Source: UBA7359 sp038142205
Lineage (GTDB): Bacteria; Pseudomonadota; Gammaproteobacteria; Eutrophobiales; Eutrophobiaceae
DNA: 64,000 nucleotides
Direction: 5' to 3'
Assembly (NCBI GenBank): GCA_038142205.1
Contig: JAYQJO010000001.1
Coordinates: 2,108,001 to 2,172,000, forward strand
The notes below the pieces were generated by a model, which saw only the letters and a list, made by a program, of their open reading frames with translations, made no database searches and had not been told where the DNA came from. Shown here piece by piece: positions 26,036-36,185 of the stretch (the stretch's first letter is position 1; each line of letters starts with the position of its first letter). Made by a program: the position numbers and the translations under genes.

Positions 26036-27141
26036 TCACTTCAACCTTAAACTCTTTTGATAAGCCTCTTCGGATAATTCATCCCAAGCCTGATAGTTAG
26101 TACGGAAAGTTTCATATGCATCATAAACCCTTTTAAACTTTGGATTAGCTGCCGCTTCTTCATCCAGCGTTTCCTTTGTTAAGCGTTTAAACTCTTTTAA
26201 AACCTCTTCAGGAAACTCAAGAATCTGCACATTCTTTTTAGTCTTTAGCTCAGTTAATGCTTTTTGATTATAAAATTCCATTTGTGCATAAATCCATTCG
26301 CTATTTGCAGCGGCTGCAACGTTAACAATCTGCTGTAAATCTTCCGGTAAGGTTTGCCATTTCTTATCATTAATCATTAATTCAAATGCCGTACCGGGTT
26401 CATGCCAGCCCGGATAATAATAATATTTAGCCGCACGGTTTAAACCCAATCGCATATCATGAAACGGCGCAACCCATTCTGTCGCATCCAATGTGCCACG
26501 TTCCAATGCAGTATAAATTTCACTGCCGGCCATCAATATGGGATTGCCACCGGCTTTTTTGAAGACCTTACCGCCTAGACCAGGTATACGCATGCGTAAA
26601 CCTTTAACATCATCCAATGAATTAATTTCCTTTTTAAACCAACCACCCATTTGCACACCGGAATTACCCATTGGAAATGTGATTAAGCCAAACGGCTTAT
26701 AAACTTCTCGCCATAGTTCCAGACCGCCGCCGTTATACAACCAGGCATTCACACCTTTTGCCGTCATACCAAACGGTACTGTAGAAAGAACTGGGCTTCC
26801 GGTACTTTCCCTGCCCAATAATATGCTGAGCCGTGTCCCATCTCTGCAACGCCTTGTGATACTGCATCAAATACTTGCAAAGCAGGAACAATTTCACCAC
26901 CGGCATAAACACGAATATCCAAACGACCATTGCTCATCGCACGCACATCATCAGCAAATTTCTCAGCCCCTCCCTGAAAGACGGGAAAATTCGCCGGCCA
27001 TGTTGTTACCATCTTCCACTTATAGATCTTAGAAAGATCAGCTCCTGCATTACTACTTACTGTATTCGAATCAGTACCGCTACCGCATGCAGTCATAAAC
27101 ACACAGAGTAATAAATAAAAATAGATGTTTCGCTTATTCAC
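26036..27141 (-). CDS. dctP: TRAP transporter substrate-binding protein DctP, one frameshift
   Basis: Periplasmic solute-binding lipoprotein (lipobox FMTAC, Cys near residue 19). The first frame covers YKWKMVTTWPANFPVFQGGAE up to EAQFF; the second continues STVPFGMTAKGVNAWLY, the conserved LRMRIPGLGGKVFKKAG organic-acid-binding block and the C-terminal helices. One T is missing from a TTTT run (minus strand, near 26792); restoring it gives 368 residues, the normal length. The membrane subunits DctQ and DctM are not adjacent, so the partner permease lies elsewhere or is missing. The ligand is unknown, commonly a carboxylate. Confidence 0.87.
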
Positions 27142-27245
27142 AATTTTTTGCCTTTTATAGTTACTGCACTAATTAACAACTGAATTTAGGATTAATACGT
27201 TTTTTTACACATCCCTTGCTTGCGTGATTTGTAAAGATTAAATTT

Positions 27246-27598
27246 CTAAAGATAGATTGCCGGTATGAAATAACATACGATTAAAATGCAGGAAAACACA
27301 ATAGCTTTTAATATCTTAATGATTCCTTTTTTCAGACCAAAAAACTTTACAAGATAAACTGGCACACCTAACAGCGGGAAAAGCGCTACAAAAAGAGAAT
27401 AACCACCCACATCGCCAATCTTATTTTCAATCGCATGCATTTTGCACCACCCCAAATCAAAAACATAAGTAGCACTGTATGCGTAATACTTGCAGTACTG
27501 GCATCAATTCCTTCAAAGTCAAAGTAACCTTCGATAATACCTGCAATCAAAAATGATGCGAGCATCCAGAAAATATATTTATTTGATTCCTTATCCAT
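27246..27598 (-). CDS. Small membrane protein, one frameshift
   Basis: Two overlapping frames join into one protein of about 117 residues with four hydrophobic segments: ...LASFLIAGIIEGYF, THTVLLMFLIWGGAK, then HAIENKIGDVGGYSLFVALF and the final IFSCILIVCYFIPAIYL-like helix. The switch is near 27437, where AAA-TGC-ATG reads naturally as AAA-TGG-CAT if one G is added. I do not recognise the family. It is three bases downstream of the uvrD stop on the same strand, so it is read from the uvrD transcript or from its own weak promoter. Confidence 0.6.
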
Positions 27599-27601
27599 AC
27601 T

Positions 27602-29767
27602 TTAAGCCGGAGTAAGGTTTGCGTATTGCGCTACTAACCATTTTGATCCGGCCATCTCAAAGTTCACCTGTATACGCATATGATTGCCGCTGCCTTCCAG
27701 GTTCAAGACTGTACCTTCACCAAATTTAACATGTCTGACACGCTGCCCTAATGCTAATTCTCCATCTTCACTCTTAGGTTTTGAACTACTGCTATTGAAT
27801 AAGGATTCGGTAACACTCCCACCTAAGCGTATATCGTTAAGTAATTCTGAAGGTATTTCATCAATAAAACGTGAGGGTTGCGGATAGTAGTCCGAACCGT
27901 GCAACCGTCGATGCTGCGTATAAGTCAAGGTTAATGTTTTTTTCGCACGGGTAATACCGACATAACAAAGCCGGCGTTCTTCTTCTAATTGTATTAGGTC
28001 TTCACTACTGCGTTGATGTGGAAATAAACCTTCTTCCATACCAACCAAATAGACATCAGGAAATTCGAGACCTTTCGCTGAATGTAAAGTCATTAAATGT
28101 ACACAATCTGAACTGTTACCTGCTTGTGTTTCACCGGATTCCAATGCAGCATGTGAAAGGAAAGCTGATAAGGCGTCCATTTCTTCCAACTCTTCCTCAT
28201 CACCAAGCTCAAACTCACCGGAAGCCGTTACCAGTTCTTCCAAGTTTTCAACTCGAGCTAAACCTTTTTCACCTTTTTCTTTTTTAAAGTGTTCGATTAA
28301 CCCGCTTAATTTGATTACTTGATCAACATGCTCGTCTAATGTCGCTTCGGACTCTGCCTGTTTCATTTTTTGTATTAGCTTAATAAAGTTATCCAACGCA
28401 TTTAATGCGCGCGAACTCATTAACTTATGTTCAACAATATGCAACGCCGCGTTCCAAAGTGAACAATTATCTTTTCTTGCTAATGTTCTTAATTCATCAA
28501 CGGTTCGATTACCGATACCACGCGTGGGTGTATTAACTATACGTTCAAACGATGCGTCATCATCATGAAAGCGTGCGAGACGTACATAGGCGAGAGCGTC
28601 TTTGATTTCAGCTCTTTCGTAAAATCGCATACCACCATAAACACGATACGGGATACGCGACTGCATTAACGCTTCTTCTAATACACGTGACTGGGCACTT
28701 ACACGATATAGAACAGCATAATCAGTAAAAGCTTTGCCTTGTTCCGGTGCTTGCTTAATGCGGTCGATAACATAACGTGCTTCATCGGTTTCGTTATAAG
28801 CCATATAGACGCCAATATGCTCACCATCTTCACCATTAGTCCAAAGGTCTTTACCTAAACGTGCATTATTATTTGAGATTAACTTATTTGCTGCTTTAAG
28901 AATTGTTGCTGTTGAACGATAGTTCTGCTCCAGTTTTAATAAATATGCATTATTAAAGTCAGCTTGAAACTCTTGCATGTTTTCAACTCTTGCTCCTCTC
29001 CATGAATACACTGATTGGTCGTCATCTCCGACGGCAAACAAGGTGTTATTTTCACCGACTAATAATCTTAACCAACCGTATTGTAATGAGTTCGTATCTT
29101 GAAACTCGTCAACCAAAACGTGTTTAAAACGATGTTGGTAATGTTCTCGAATCGCACCTTGGTCACGAAACAGTTCGTAAGTGCGTAGCAGAAGTTCGGC
29201 AAAATCAACCAAGCCGGAACGCTCACAGGCTTCCTGATAGTTTTTATAGATATAAACCATCTGCTCGGTCGTCGCGTCGCCATGCGAGTCAATATTCTCC
29301 GGGCGTAAGCCTTCATCTTTTCGCGCATTAATAAACCATTGTGCTTCTCGTGGTTTAAAATTCGCTTCGTCCAGATCCATCGAACGAATAACCCGGCGCA
29401 CCGTGCGATATTGGTCTTCGCTATCCAAAATTTGAAAGCTTTCGGGTAAGCCTGCTTCTTGCCAATGTGCGCGTAATAAACGATGTGCAAGACTGTGGAA
29501 TGTACCTACCCACATACCTTGTGTTGGCTGATCAAGTAATCGTTCAATTCTCGCCCGAATTTCTGCCGCCGCTTTATTGGAAAACGTCACTGCCATGATG
29601 CTATAGGAGCTAGCCTGACCCGTTTCGATATACCAGGCAATACGGTGTACCAGCACACGGGTTTTGCCACTACCGGCACCAGCCAAAATTAGCAAATTAC
29701 CCGGCTCGGCACCAACAGCCTCTCGTTGGTCAGCATTCAGAGAATCTAAAATATAAGAAATATCCAT
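27602..29767 (-). CDS. uvrD: DNA helicase II (UvrD)
   Basis: Superfamily 1A 3'-5' helicase of mismatch and nucleotide-excision repair, 721 residues. Walker A GAGSGKTRVL, AVTFSNKAAAEIRARI, WVGTFHSLAHRLLRAH, motif II DEFQDTN, QNYRST, LMTLHSAKGLEFP and VGITRAKK are all present, as is the C-terminal Tudor-like segment (GQRVRHVKFGEGTV). The ATG at 29765-29767 gives MDISYILDSLNADQREAV, the canonical start; an in-frame reading 14 codons longer was rejected. Divergent from pmbA. Confidence 0.96.
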   Translation of the reverse strand: MDISYILDSLNADQREAVGAEPGNLLILAGAGSGKTRVLVHRIAWYIETGQASSYSIMAVTFSNKAAAEIRARIERLLDQPTQGMWVGTFHSLAHRLLRAHWQEAGLPESFQILDSEDQYRTVRRVIRSMDLDEANFKPREAQWFINARKDEGLRPENIDSHGDATTEQMVYIYKNYQEACERSGLVDFAELLLRTYELFRDQGAIREHYQHRFKHVLVDEFQDTNSLQYGWLRLLVGENNTLFAVGDDDQSVYSWRGARVENMQEFQADFNNAYLLKLEQNYRSTATILKAANKLISNNNARLGKDLWTNGEDGEHIGVYMAYNETDEARYVIDRIKQAPEQGKAFTDYAVLYRVSAQSRVLEEALMQSRIPYRVYGGMRFYERAEIKDALAYVRLARFHDDDASFERIVNTPTRGIGNRTVDELRTLARKDNCSLWNAALHIVEHKLMSSRALNALDNFIKLIQKMKQAESEATLDEHVDQVIKLSGLIEHFKKEKGEKGLARVENLEELVTASGEFELGDEEELEEMDALSAFLSHAALESGETQAGNSSDCVHLMTLHSAKGLEFPDVYLVGMEEGLFPHQRSSEDLIQLEEERRLCYVGITRAKKTLTLTYTQHRRLHGSDYYPQPSRFIDEIPSELLNDIRLGGSVTESLFNSSSSKPKSEDGELALGQRVRHVKFGEGTVLNLEGSGNHMRIQVNFEMAGSKWLVAQYANLTPA

Positions 29768-29880
29768 CTGTAGATTGTCGCATATTCGGCCATTTCTAAA
29801 AATGCACAATTTAATCTGCTAACTGAACTGAGTTTAATGTTAGACTGTCTAATTACTAATAATAAATATTTACGGAAGCC

Positions 29881-31221
29881 ATGAGTACAAACTCCTCAAC
29901 AGAAGATCGTGAAGAACTGACTCGCATTATTGACTCAGTTCTGACATTAGCAAAACAACTCGGGGCCACTGAGGCTGAAGCAGACATAGGCGTTGGCTCG
30001 GGTCTGTCTGCCAATGTACGTAAAGGCGAGATCGACAAACTTGAATACGAGCGGGACAAAGGACTTGGTATCACCGTTTATATTGATGGACAGAAAGGCA
30101 ATTCCAGTACATCAGACTTCAGTGATGCCGCCATTAAAAAATCTGTCGAAGCGGCTATCGGTATCGCTAAACATGCCAGCCGTGATGAATTTGCCGGTTT
30201 AGTCGAGAAAGAATTAATGGCGACGGAATTTCCCGATCTGGATTTATATCACCCCTGGGATATTTCACCCGAGGCGGCAATTGATCTGGCTATTGAAACG
30301 GAACAACTCGCTTTCGATGAAGATAAACGTATTACTAATTCTGATGGTTCTGTTGTCAGTACTTATTCCGGGTTAAATATTTATGGCAATACCAATAACT
30401 TTATTAATGGCTGGAACTGGTCCAGTCATACTGTTGAATGCACCGTTATTGCAGAAGACAGTAATGGTATGCAACGTGATGGCTGGTACAGCAAAGCCAG
30501 AGACTATAATGATTTACAATCAACAAAAGAGATCAGTCAGGAAGCAGCAAGAAGGACGATTGATCGACTCGGATCGCGTAAGATTTCAACCTGTCAGGTA
30601 CCGGTAATTTTTGAGGCACCTGTTGCATCGGGGTTATTTTCTGCTTTCATTACCGCAATTTCTGGTGGCAGCTTATACCGTCGCGCAAGTTTCTTATTAG
30701 ATAAAAAAGGCGAACAGATTTTCACTGATCATATCAATATTCGTGAACAGCCTTATATAAAGAAAGCATTAGGCAGCGCACCGTTTGATAATGACGGTGT
30801 AGCAACCAGAGAACACGATATTATTAAAGACGGCGTTTTACAGGAATATGTATTGAGTGGTTACTCAGCTCGTAAACTGGGACTGCAAACAACCGGTAAT
30901 GCAGGCGGCGTACACAACCTTATTATTGAGCCTGAAAATAAATCGCTCGATGATTTGATCAAACAAATGGGTAGCGGTTTATTAGTGACCGATATGATTG
31001 GTTTTGGTGTTAATCAAATTACAGGCGATTATTCTCGTGGAGCTTCTGGCTTCTGGGTGGAAAATGGCGAATTGGCTTACCCTGTTGAAGAAATTACTGT
31101 GGCAGGAAACTTGCTCGATATGTACAAAAACATTATCAGCATAGCGAACGATGTTGACCCGCGCGGCAATGTTTTAACGGGCTCGGTCTTAATGGACACA
31201 ATGACCATTGCCGGAGAATAA
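29881..31221 (+). CDS. pmbA: Metalloprotease subunit PmbA/TldE
   Basis: 446 residues of the TldD/PmbA family. The heterodimer TldD-TldE cleaves unfolded peptides such as microcin B17 and CcdA; PmbA lacks the zinc motif and is the partner of TldD, which is not in the window. Typical blocks are LGATEAEADIGVGSGLSANV, RKGEIDKLEYERDKGLG, ISGGSLYRRASFLLD and the C-terminal TGDYSRGASGFWVENGELAY. It has an ACGGAAG ribosome site and heads a plus-strand run leading into moxR, 7 bp away. Confidence 0.94.
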   Translation: MSTNSSTEDREELTRIIDSVLTLAKQLGATEAEADIGVGSGLSANVRKGEIDKLEYERDKGLGITVYIDGQKGNSSTSDFSDAAIKKSVEAAIGIAKHASRDEFAGLVEKELMATEFPDLDLYHPWDISPEAAIDLAIETEQLAFDEDKRITNSDGSVVSTYSGLNIYGNTNNFINGWNWSSHTVECTVIAEDSNGMQRDGWYSKARDYNDLQSTKEISQEAARRTIDRLGSRKISTCQVPVIFEAPVASGLFSAFITAISGGSLYRRASFLLDKKGEQIFTDHINIREQPYIKKALGSAPFDNDGVATREHDIIKDGVLQEYVLSGYSARKLGLQTTGNAGGVHNLIIEPENKSLDDLIKQMGSGLLVTDMIGFGVNQITGDYSRGASGFWVENGELAYPVEEITVAGNLLDMYKNIISIANDVDPRGNVLTGSVLMDTMTIAGE

Positions 31222-31228
31222 ATTTAAT

Positions 31229-32176
31229 ATGAACATGAGTGAAACAAATTTTTCAATTGATACCAGCAATATTAATAAAGCTATTGATTCAATTTGCCAG
31301 ATTATTTTAGGGAAAGAAAATGCAATTCGTCTGGCTGTCGCCTGTTTAATTGCAAGAGGTCACTTATTAATTGAAGACACTCCCGGCGTAGGCAAAACAA
31401 CACTATCACACACTATAGCAAAAGCACTTGGGCTAGATTATCAACGCATACAATTTACCAGTGACTTATTACCCGCAGATATTCTTGGCGTTTCTGTTTA
31501 TAACCGTGATAGCAACAAATTCGACTTTCACCCAGGCCCTGTTTTTACTAATGTTATTCTTGCTGACGAAATTAATCGGGCAACACCGAGAACACAAAGC
31601 GCATTACTGGAAGCGATGGCAGAATATCAAGTTACTGTAGAAGGCGAAACAAGAAGTCTGACTGAACCTTTCTTTGTAATCGCGACACAGAATCCTACAA
31701 ATCAGATTGGCACATTTCCCTTGTCTGAATCACAACTGGATCGTTTTTTAATGTGTATTGAATTAGGCTATCCGGATAACAATGCCGAACGTGAATTATT
31801 AAAAGGAAAAAACCGTAAAGACTTGCTGGACGACCTTCTGGCAGCGTTATCGATTGATGAATTAATCGATATACAAAAGCAAGTTGGGCATGTTCATGTC
31901 TCAGATGCCTTGCTAGATTATTTGCAAAGCCTGCTCGACTTTAGTCGCACTTCCGGAAACTATGTCAGCGGCCTGTCACCGCGCGCAGGTATCGCAATAT
32001 TAAATGCAGCTAAAGCATGGGCATTAATTCATTCTCATCAACACGTATTACCTGAAGATATACAAGCCATATTACCGAGTGTTATTGGTCATCGCTTAAA
32101 TTTTGTTTATGAAGTAACGGACAAACAGGCATTACAACCGGCAGAGCACTTAATTCAGAACGTTGCTATCCCCTAA
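31229..32176 (+). CDS. MoxR family AAA+ ATPase
   Basis: 315 residues. Walker A EDTPGVGKTTLSHTIA, Walker B VILADEINRATPRTQSALLEAMAE, sensor 1 VIATQNPTNQIGTFPLSESQLDRF: a textbook MoxR chaperone-type ATPase. ATG 31229 or 31235 are both possible; an earlier TTG inside pmbA is less likely. It starts a three-gene unit with DUF58 and a transglutaminase-like membrane protein. In this arrangement MoxR is thought to assist maturation of the partner proteins or envelope complexes. Confidence 0.93.
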   Translation: MNMSETNFSIDTSNINKAIDSICQIILGKENAIRLAVACLIARGHLLIEDTPGVGKTTLSHTIAKALGLDYQRIQFTSDLLPADILGVSVYNRDSNKFDFHPGPVFTNVILADEINRATPRTQSALLEAMAEYQVTVEGETRSLTEPFFVIATQNPTNQIGTFPLSESQLDRFLMCIELGYPDNNAERELLKGKNRKDLLDDLLAALSIDELIDIQKQVGHVHVSDALLDYLQSLLDFSRTSGNYVSGLSPRAGIAILNAAKAWALIHSHQHVLPEDIQAILPSVIGHRLNFVYEVTDKQALQPAEHLIQNVAIP

Positions 32177-32190
32177 CATTAAATAAACAC

Positions 32191-33174
32191 ATGTCATCAA
32201 AAGTTGTATTAGAAAGGCTGCCTTCTGACCCCGCCGATAAGTTCGGCTACAATACCGAACAATTTACACGCCAACGTGTTTATATTTTCCCAACAACACA
32301 AGGTTGGGTATACGGCCTCATGTTGATTGTTATGCTATTAGGCGCAATTAATTACAACAATAGTATGGCTTATATGCTTTGTTTTTTGTTAACTGGCCTT
32401 GCTATTGTTTGTATGTTACATACTTATCGTAACCTGGCCGGACTAATCGTTTCTTCAAGCATACCAAAAGCAGTTTATGCCAGGCAGCAAGCTTTATTCC
32501 CGTTACAATTTGATAACCGTGCAGGATTTGAAAAGTTTTCCATACAAGTAGAACAGCGTATAAAAAAGAAACTCTTTACTAAAAAAAAAGAAGAGACAGA
32601 AAGAATTACGGTTGCAATAGGCAATAGTAAACAAGTGAGCTGTTACTATCCTGTCCAAACACATAAACGGGGCTTGATTAAAAGTAAACAATTAAAAATT
32701 TCTACCGACTTCCCATTAGGACTTTTTATGGCCTGGTCTTATTTTCAACCAGAGCATGAATGTCTTATTTATCCTGAACCTATAGGCAGGAAACAGTTTC
32801 CTTCTTTTACCATTAATGACGATAACTCTGATTATGGAACACAATCAGGAACAGACGACTTTGCCGGATTCAGAAAGTACAAGCCCGGCGATCCCGTTCA
32901 CTCTATCGCCTGGAAAACTTATGCAAAGGAACAGGGTTTATTCGTTAAACAATTCAGTGGTAAAGGCTCAAAAGTATTAATTCTGAATTGGGAAGCTGTC
33001 TCACATATAAACAACATCGAAACACGGCTATCACAGCTTTGCTACTGGATCTTGCTTGCGGAGCAAGCATCCATGCAATATGGACTTGAAACACCCAATA
33101 CCAAAATTGAAGTAGGCCATGGCAAACACCATAAAGAACTCTGCCTTGAAGCATTAGCTCGTTACGGTATCTGA
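32191..33174 (+). CDS. DUF58 domain-containing membrane protein
   Basis: 327 residues. Two close membrane helices near residues 40-80 (YGLMLIVMLLGAINYNNSM, AYMLCFLLTGLAIVCML), then a soluble domain ending with the DUF58 block FAGFRKYKPGDPVHSIAWKT and FVKQFSG. DUF58 has a vWA-like fold and always occurs next to MoxR ATPases. The exact role is unknown. It lies 14 bp after moxR and its stop is followed after two bases by the transglutaminase gene. Confidence 0.9.
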   Translation: MSSKVVLERLPSDPADKFGYNTEQFTRQRVYIFPTTQGWVYGLMLIVMLLGAINYNNSMAYMLCFLLTGLAIVCMLHTYRNLAGLIVSSSIPKAVYARQQALFPLQFDNRAGFEKFSIQVEQRIKKKLFTKKKEETERITVAIGNSKQVSCYYPVQTHKRGLIKSKQLKISTDFPLGLFMAWSYFQPEHECLIYPEPIGRKQFPSFTINDDNSDYGTQSGTDDFAGFRKYKPGDPVHSIAWKTYAKEQGLFVKQFSGKGSKVLILNWEAVSHINNIETRLSQLCYWILLAEQASMQYGLETPNTKIEVGHGKHHKELCLEALARYGI

Positions 33175-33176
33175 CT

Positions 33177-35174
33177 TTGGATAAGCAGACCCTAACAACA
33201 GATAAAGTAATGTGGCTTGCTATCGGGGTTGCTTTGGCGAGTTTTCCACATTGGCAACGCTTACCTATCTGGATACCAGTCTCGCATATCATTTTATTAG
33301 CGGCTCGACTTTATATCCCCGGGAAATACCCGGTACTTTGGTATCAACAAAAACACATTATCAATATTATACGTGTTGTACTTATGTTCGCCGGCGTACT
33401 AGGTGTTTATGGCAGCTATGGCAGTCTTGCCGGTCGTGAAGTTGGTATCGCGCTACTGGTTTTATTAGCCGGGTTTAAAATTTTTGAAAGTAATTCAAAA
33501 CGTGATTTCTATATCAGCACTTATCTTGGTTATTTTTTAATCATTACAAACTTTTTTTATACGCAAACAATACCTACAGCAACATATATGGTATTCATCA
33601 TTATTATGATGACCGCGGGTTTAATCGGTTTTAATGATACGCAACAACAATTAACGCTTGTTAAACGTTATAAGTTTGCAGGAAGTTTGTTATTGCAGTC
33701 GTTACCCCTATTACTAGTGTTATTTGTTCTTTTCCCTCGTATTAATGGACCGCTATGGGGCTTGCCCAAAGATGCCTATACCAGTGTCACTGGCATTACT
33801 GATGAAATGACACCCGGCACTATTAGTCAATTGGTACAATCTGATGAAGTGGCTTTTCGTGTTACATTTGAAGGTCAAATTCCGGAGCAGTCACAACTCT
33901 ATTGGCGCGGGCCTGTTTTTTGGAAAACAAATGGTCGTAAATGGTCACCAGGTCTCCATAGTGAAGATGAAAGGCCGCAACAAATAGAATTCTTTGGCGA
34001 ACCAGTACACTACGATGTAACAATAGAACCCAGTAATGAAAAATGGTTATTCGGTCTAGAGATGGTCTCGCAAATTCCTACGAAAACGCATCGAACTACT
34101 GATTATCAATTAAAAACATTGCAGCCCATTCGAGCACGAAAAGCATACAGTTTAAGCTCTTATACTTCATACCAAATTAATAAAGACGCTAATGCAGATT
34201 TGGAACGTGGACTGTATTTACCGAAAATCCCTCATCCGAAAACACGTGAGCTGGCGTCAGAGTTTCGCGAAAAGTACAAAGAACCGTCACTGATAATTGA
34301 CGCAACACTGGAATGGTTAAAGCAACAGGGCTTTATTTACACATTATCACCTGCGCTTATAACAGGCGATACCGTTGATGAGTTTTTATTTAATTCAAAG
34401 CAGGGGTTTTGTGAACATTATGCTGCTGCTTTCACAGTATTGATGCGCGCAGCAGGTATTCCAGCTCGCATTGTCGCAGGTTATCAGGGTGGTGAGGTCA
34501 ATCCTCTTGGTAATTACTTGATTGTAAGACAACGTGATGCACATGCATGGACGGAAGTTTGGTTGGAAGGAAAAGGCTGGATACGAATAGACCCGACCGC
34601 TATTATTTCTCCGATAAGAATTAATGAAGGCATTAATAATGCGATGCCCGATGCTTTGATTGATATCCCGCTTGGAGTCAAAAATAATGAAACAGCCTCG
34701 AGACTTTGGCGAAGACTGCGTAACAGCGTTGATATGGTTAATTATCAATGGGCACAATGGGTATTAGGTTATGGGCCGGAAAAACAAAAGCAATTTATTA
34801 AACACCTCGGAATTGAAGCGTTTAATTGGGTCAAACTGACATTCTATTTAATTATTTCACTTGGCATTATTGTTGCTGCAATATTCATTTATATTTTTTT
34901 AAAAACACCGACATCTAATGAACCGGCTAAAAAATATTATGATATTTTTTGTAAAAAAATGGCACGTGTAGGAATAAAGAGAATGGCGCATGAAGGTCCG
35001 GCTGATTTTGCACAACGAATTTCGACAACAAGAAATGAACTTGTGTCTGAAACAAATAAAATAACGGACTTATATATACTCATACGTTACTGTTCAGATG
35101 ATGCAAAATTATTACAATTAAAGGCGGCAATAAAATCATTTTCCCCAATCAAAAAATTACCGAGCACGAACTAG
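33177..35174 (+). CDS. TgpA-type transglutaminase-like membrane protein
   Basis: 665 residues. About five to seven membrane helices in the first 190 residues (DUF3488), then a periplasmic domain with a transglutaminase-type cysteine protease core: Cys412 (QGFCEHYAAAF), His456 (RDAHAWTEVW) and Asp472 (RIDPTA). One more helix follows near 555-577, then a DUF4129-like C-terminus. TgpA of Pseudomonas, essential and with the same layout, gives the family name. The start is a TTG two bases after the DUF58 stop, so translation is coupled in the MoxR-DUF58-TgpA unit. Confidence 0.92.
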   Translation: MDKQTLTTDKVMWLAIGVALASFPHWQRLPIWIPVSHIILLAARLYIPGKYPVLWYQQKHIINIIRVVLMFAGVLGVYGSYGSLAGREVGIALLVLLAGFKIFESNSKRDFYISTYLGYFLIITNFFYTQTIPTATYMVFIIIMMTAGLIGFNDTQQQLTLVKRYKFAGSLLLQSLPLLLVLFVLFPRINGPLWGLPKDAYTSVTGITDEMTPGTISQLVQSDEVAFRVTFEGQIPEQSQLYWRGPVFWKTNGRKWSPGLHSEDERPQQIEFFGEPVHYDVTIEPSNEKWLFGLEMVSQIPTKTHRTTDYQLKTLQPIRARKAYSLSSYTSYQINKDANADLERGLYLPKIPHPKTRELASEFREKYKEPSLIIDATLEWLKQQGFIYTLSPALITGDTVDEFLFNSKQGFCEHYAAAFTVLMRAAGIPARIVAGYQGGEVNPLGNYLIVRQRDAHAWTEVWLEGKGWIRIDPTAIISPIRINEGINNAMPDALIDIPLGVKNNETASRLWRRLRNSVDMVNYQWAQWVLGYGPEKQKQFIKHLGIEAFNWVKLTFYLIISLGIIVAAIFIYIFLKTPTSNEPAKKYYDIFCKKMARVGIKRMAHEGPADFAQRISTTRNELVSETNKITDLYILIRYCSDDAKLLQLKAAIKSFSPIKKLPSTN

Positions 35175-35263
35175 AGGACTCGACAACAACATCACTGAAA
35201 TCACTGGCTGAATTAAAGGCAAGCGATCAGGAATTATTTAATGACGTCACCTTCAGTTCAATC

Positions 35264-36142
35264 ATGCCTTTACTTTCTGATTGCGCTACGCGTAATTTAA
35301 CCAAAGATGAAATGCTGATAGAAATGGGGGACTCAAACAAAAATGTTTATTTAATTTTATCCGGTTCATTTAATGTCCATTTGACTCGTAATAATTCAGA
35401 TCCTGTTGCTGTATTAAACCCGGGGCAAAGTGTTGGTGAGATGACCATTATTGATCATCAGCCCGCTTCTGCATTTGTATCCGCGGCTGAAAATTCACGC
35501 GTATTAATTATTGATGAGGATGTCATGTGGTCATTAATCGGTAGCTCACATGCTGTCGCTAATAACCTTCTGGTTATTTTATCTCAGCGTTTGCGCCATG
35601 GTAATTTTGTTATCAACAAGATTAAAGGGCTACTCAAAGAGTATGAACATAATGCAACTGTCGATGCATTAACAAGCCTCCATAATCGACGTTGGCTCGA
35701 TAATAATATGCCGCGTGTTATGCACCGTTGTTATAAAAATAATGAAGCCTTATCAGTTATGATGATCGATATTGATGGCTTCAAGGTGTATAACGATAAC
35801 CATGGTCATCTGGCAGGTGATATTGCCTTACGTTCGGTATCTGAAACAATTAAAAAATATTTACGACCTGAAGATATGGTTGCACGGTATGGCGGCGAAG
35901 AATTATTTGCATTACTACCTGGTATGGATATCCAGGCAACATTAACTATCGCAGAACGTTTAAGACAAGCTATTAAACAAACTGAAGTTTCGGATGAAGA
36001 AGATCAGCCCTTGCCCGGTGTTACTGTTTCAATTGGTATTGCGCAAATGTTTGATCATGACGACCCAAAAAAACTAATCGAAGCGGCGGATCGAGTAATG
36101 TATACGGCGAAACACACCGGTCGCGATAAGGTTTGCGGCTAG
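35264..36142 (+). CDS. Cyclic-nucleotide-binding-like plus GGDEF protein
   Basis: From the first ATG, 292 residues: a CNB-like domain (about 1-115) and a GGDEF domain (about 130-292). The CNB phosphate cassette reads GEMTIIDHQPASAFV and lacks the usual Arg, so cAMP binding is doubtful. The GGDEF site is GGEEL from residue 210, with RPED as I-site. The frame is open upstream with CNB-like sequence (SLKSLAELKASDQELFNDV) for about 40 more codons, overlapping the tgpA end. It has no ATG, GTG or TTG, so the true start is either unusual or lost by error. Confidence 0.85.
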   Translation: MPLLSDCATRNLTKDEMLIEMGDSNKNVYLILSGSFNVHLTRNNSDPVAVLNPGQSVGEMTIIDHQPASAFVSAAENSRVLIIDEDVMWSLIGSSHAVANNLLVILSQRLRHGNFVINKIKGLLKEYEHNATVDALTSLHNRRWLDNNMPRVMHRCYKNNEALSVMMIDIDGFKVYNDNHGHLAGDIALRSVSETIKKYLRPEDMVARYGGEELFALLPGMDIQATLTIAERLRQAIKQTEVSDEEDQPLPGVTVSIGIAQMFDHDDPKKLIEAADRVMYTAKHTGRDKVCG

Positions 36143-36185
36143 CTGAATGTAATAACGAGTGCATTACACTTAGCACATTATTATA

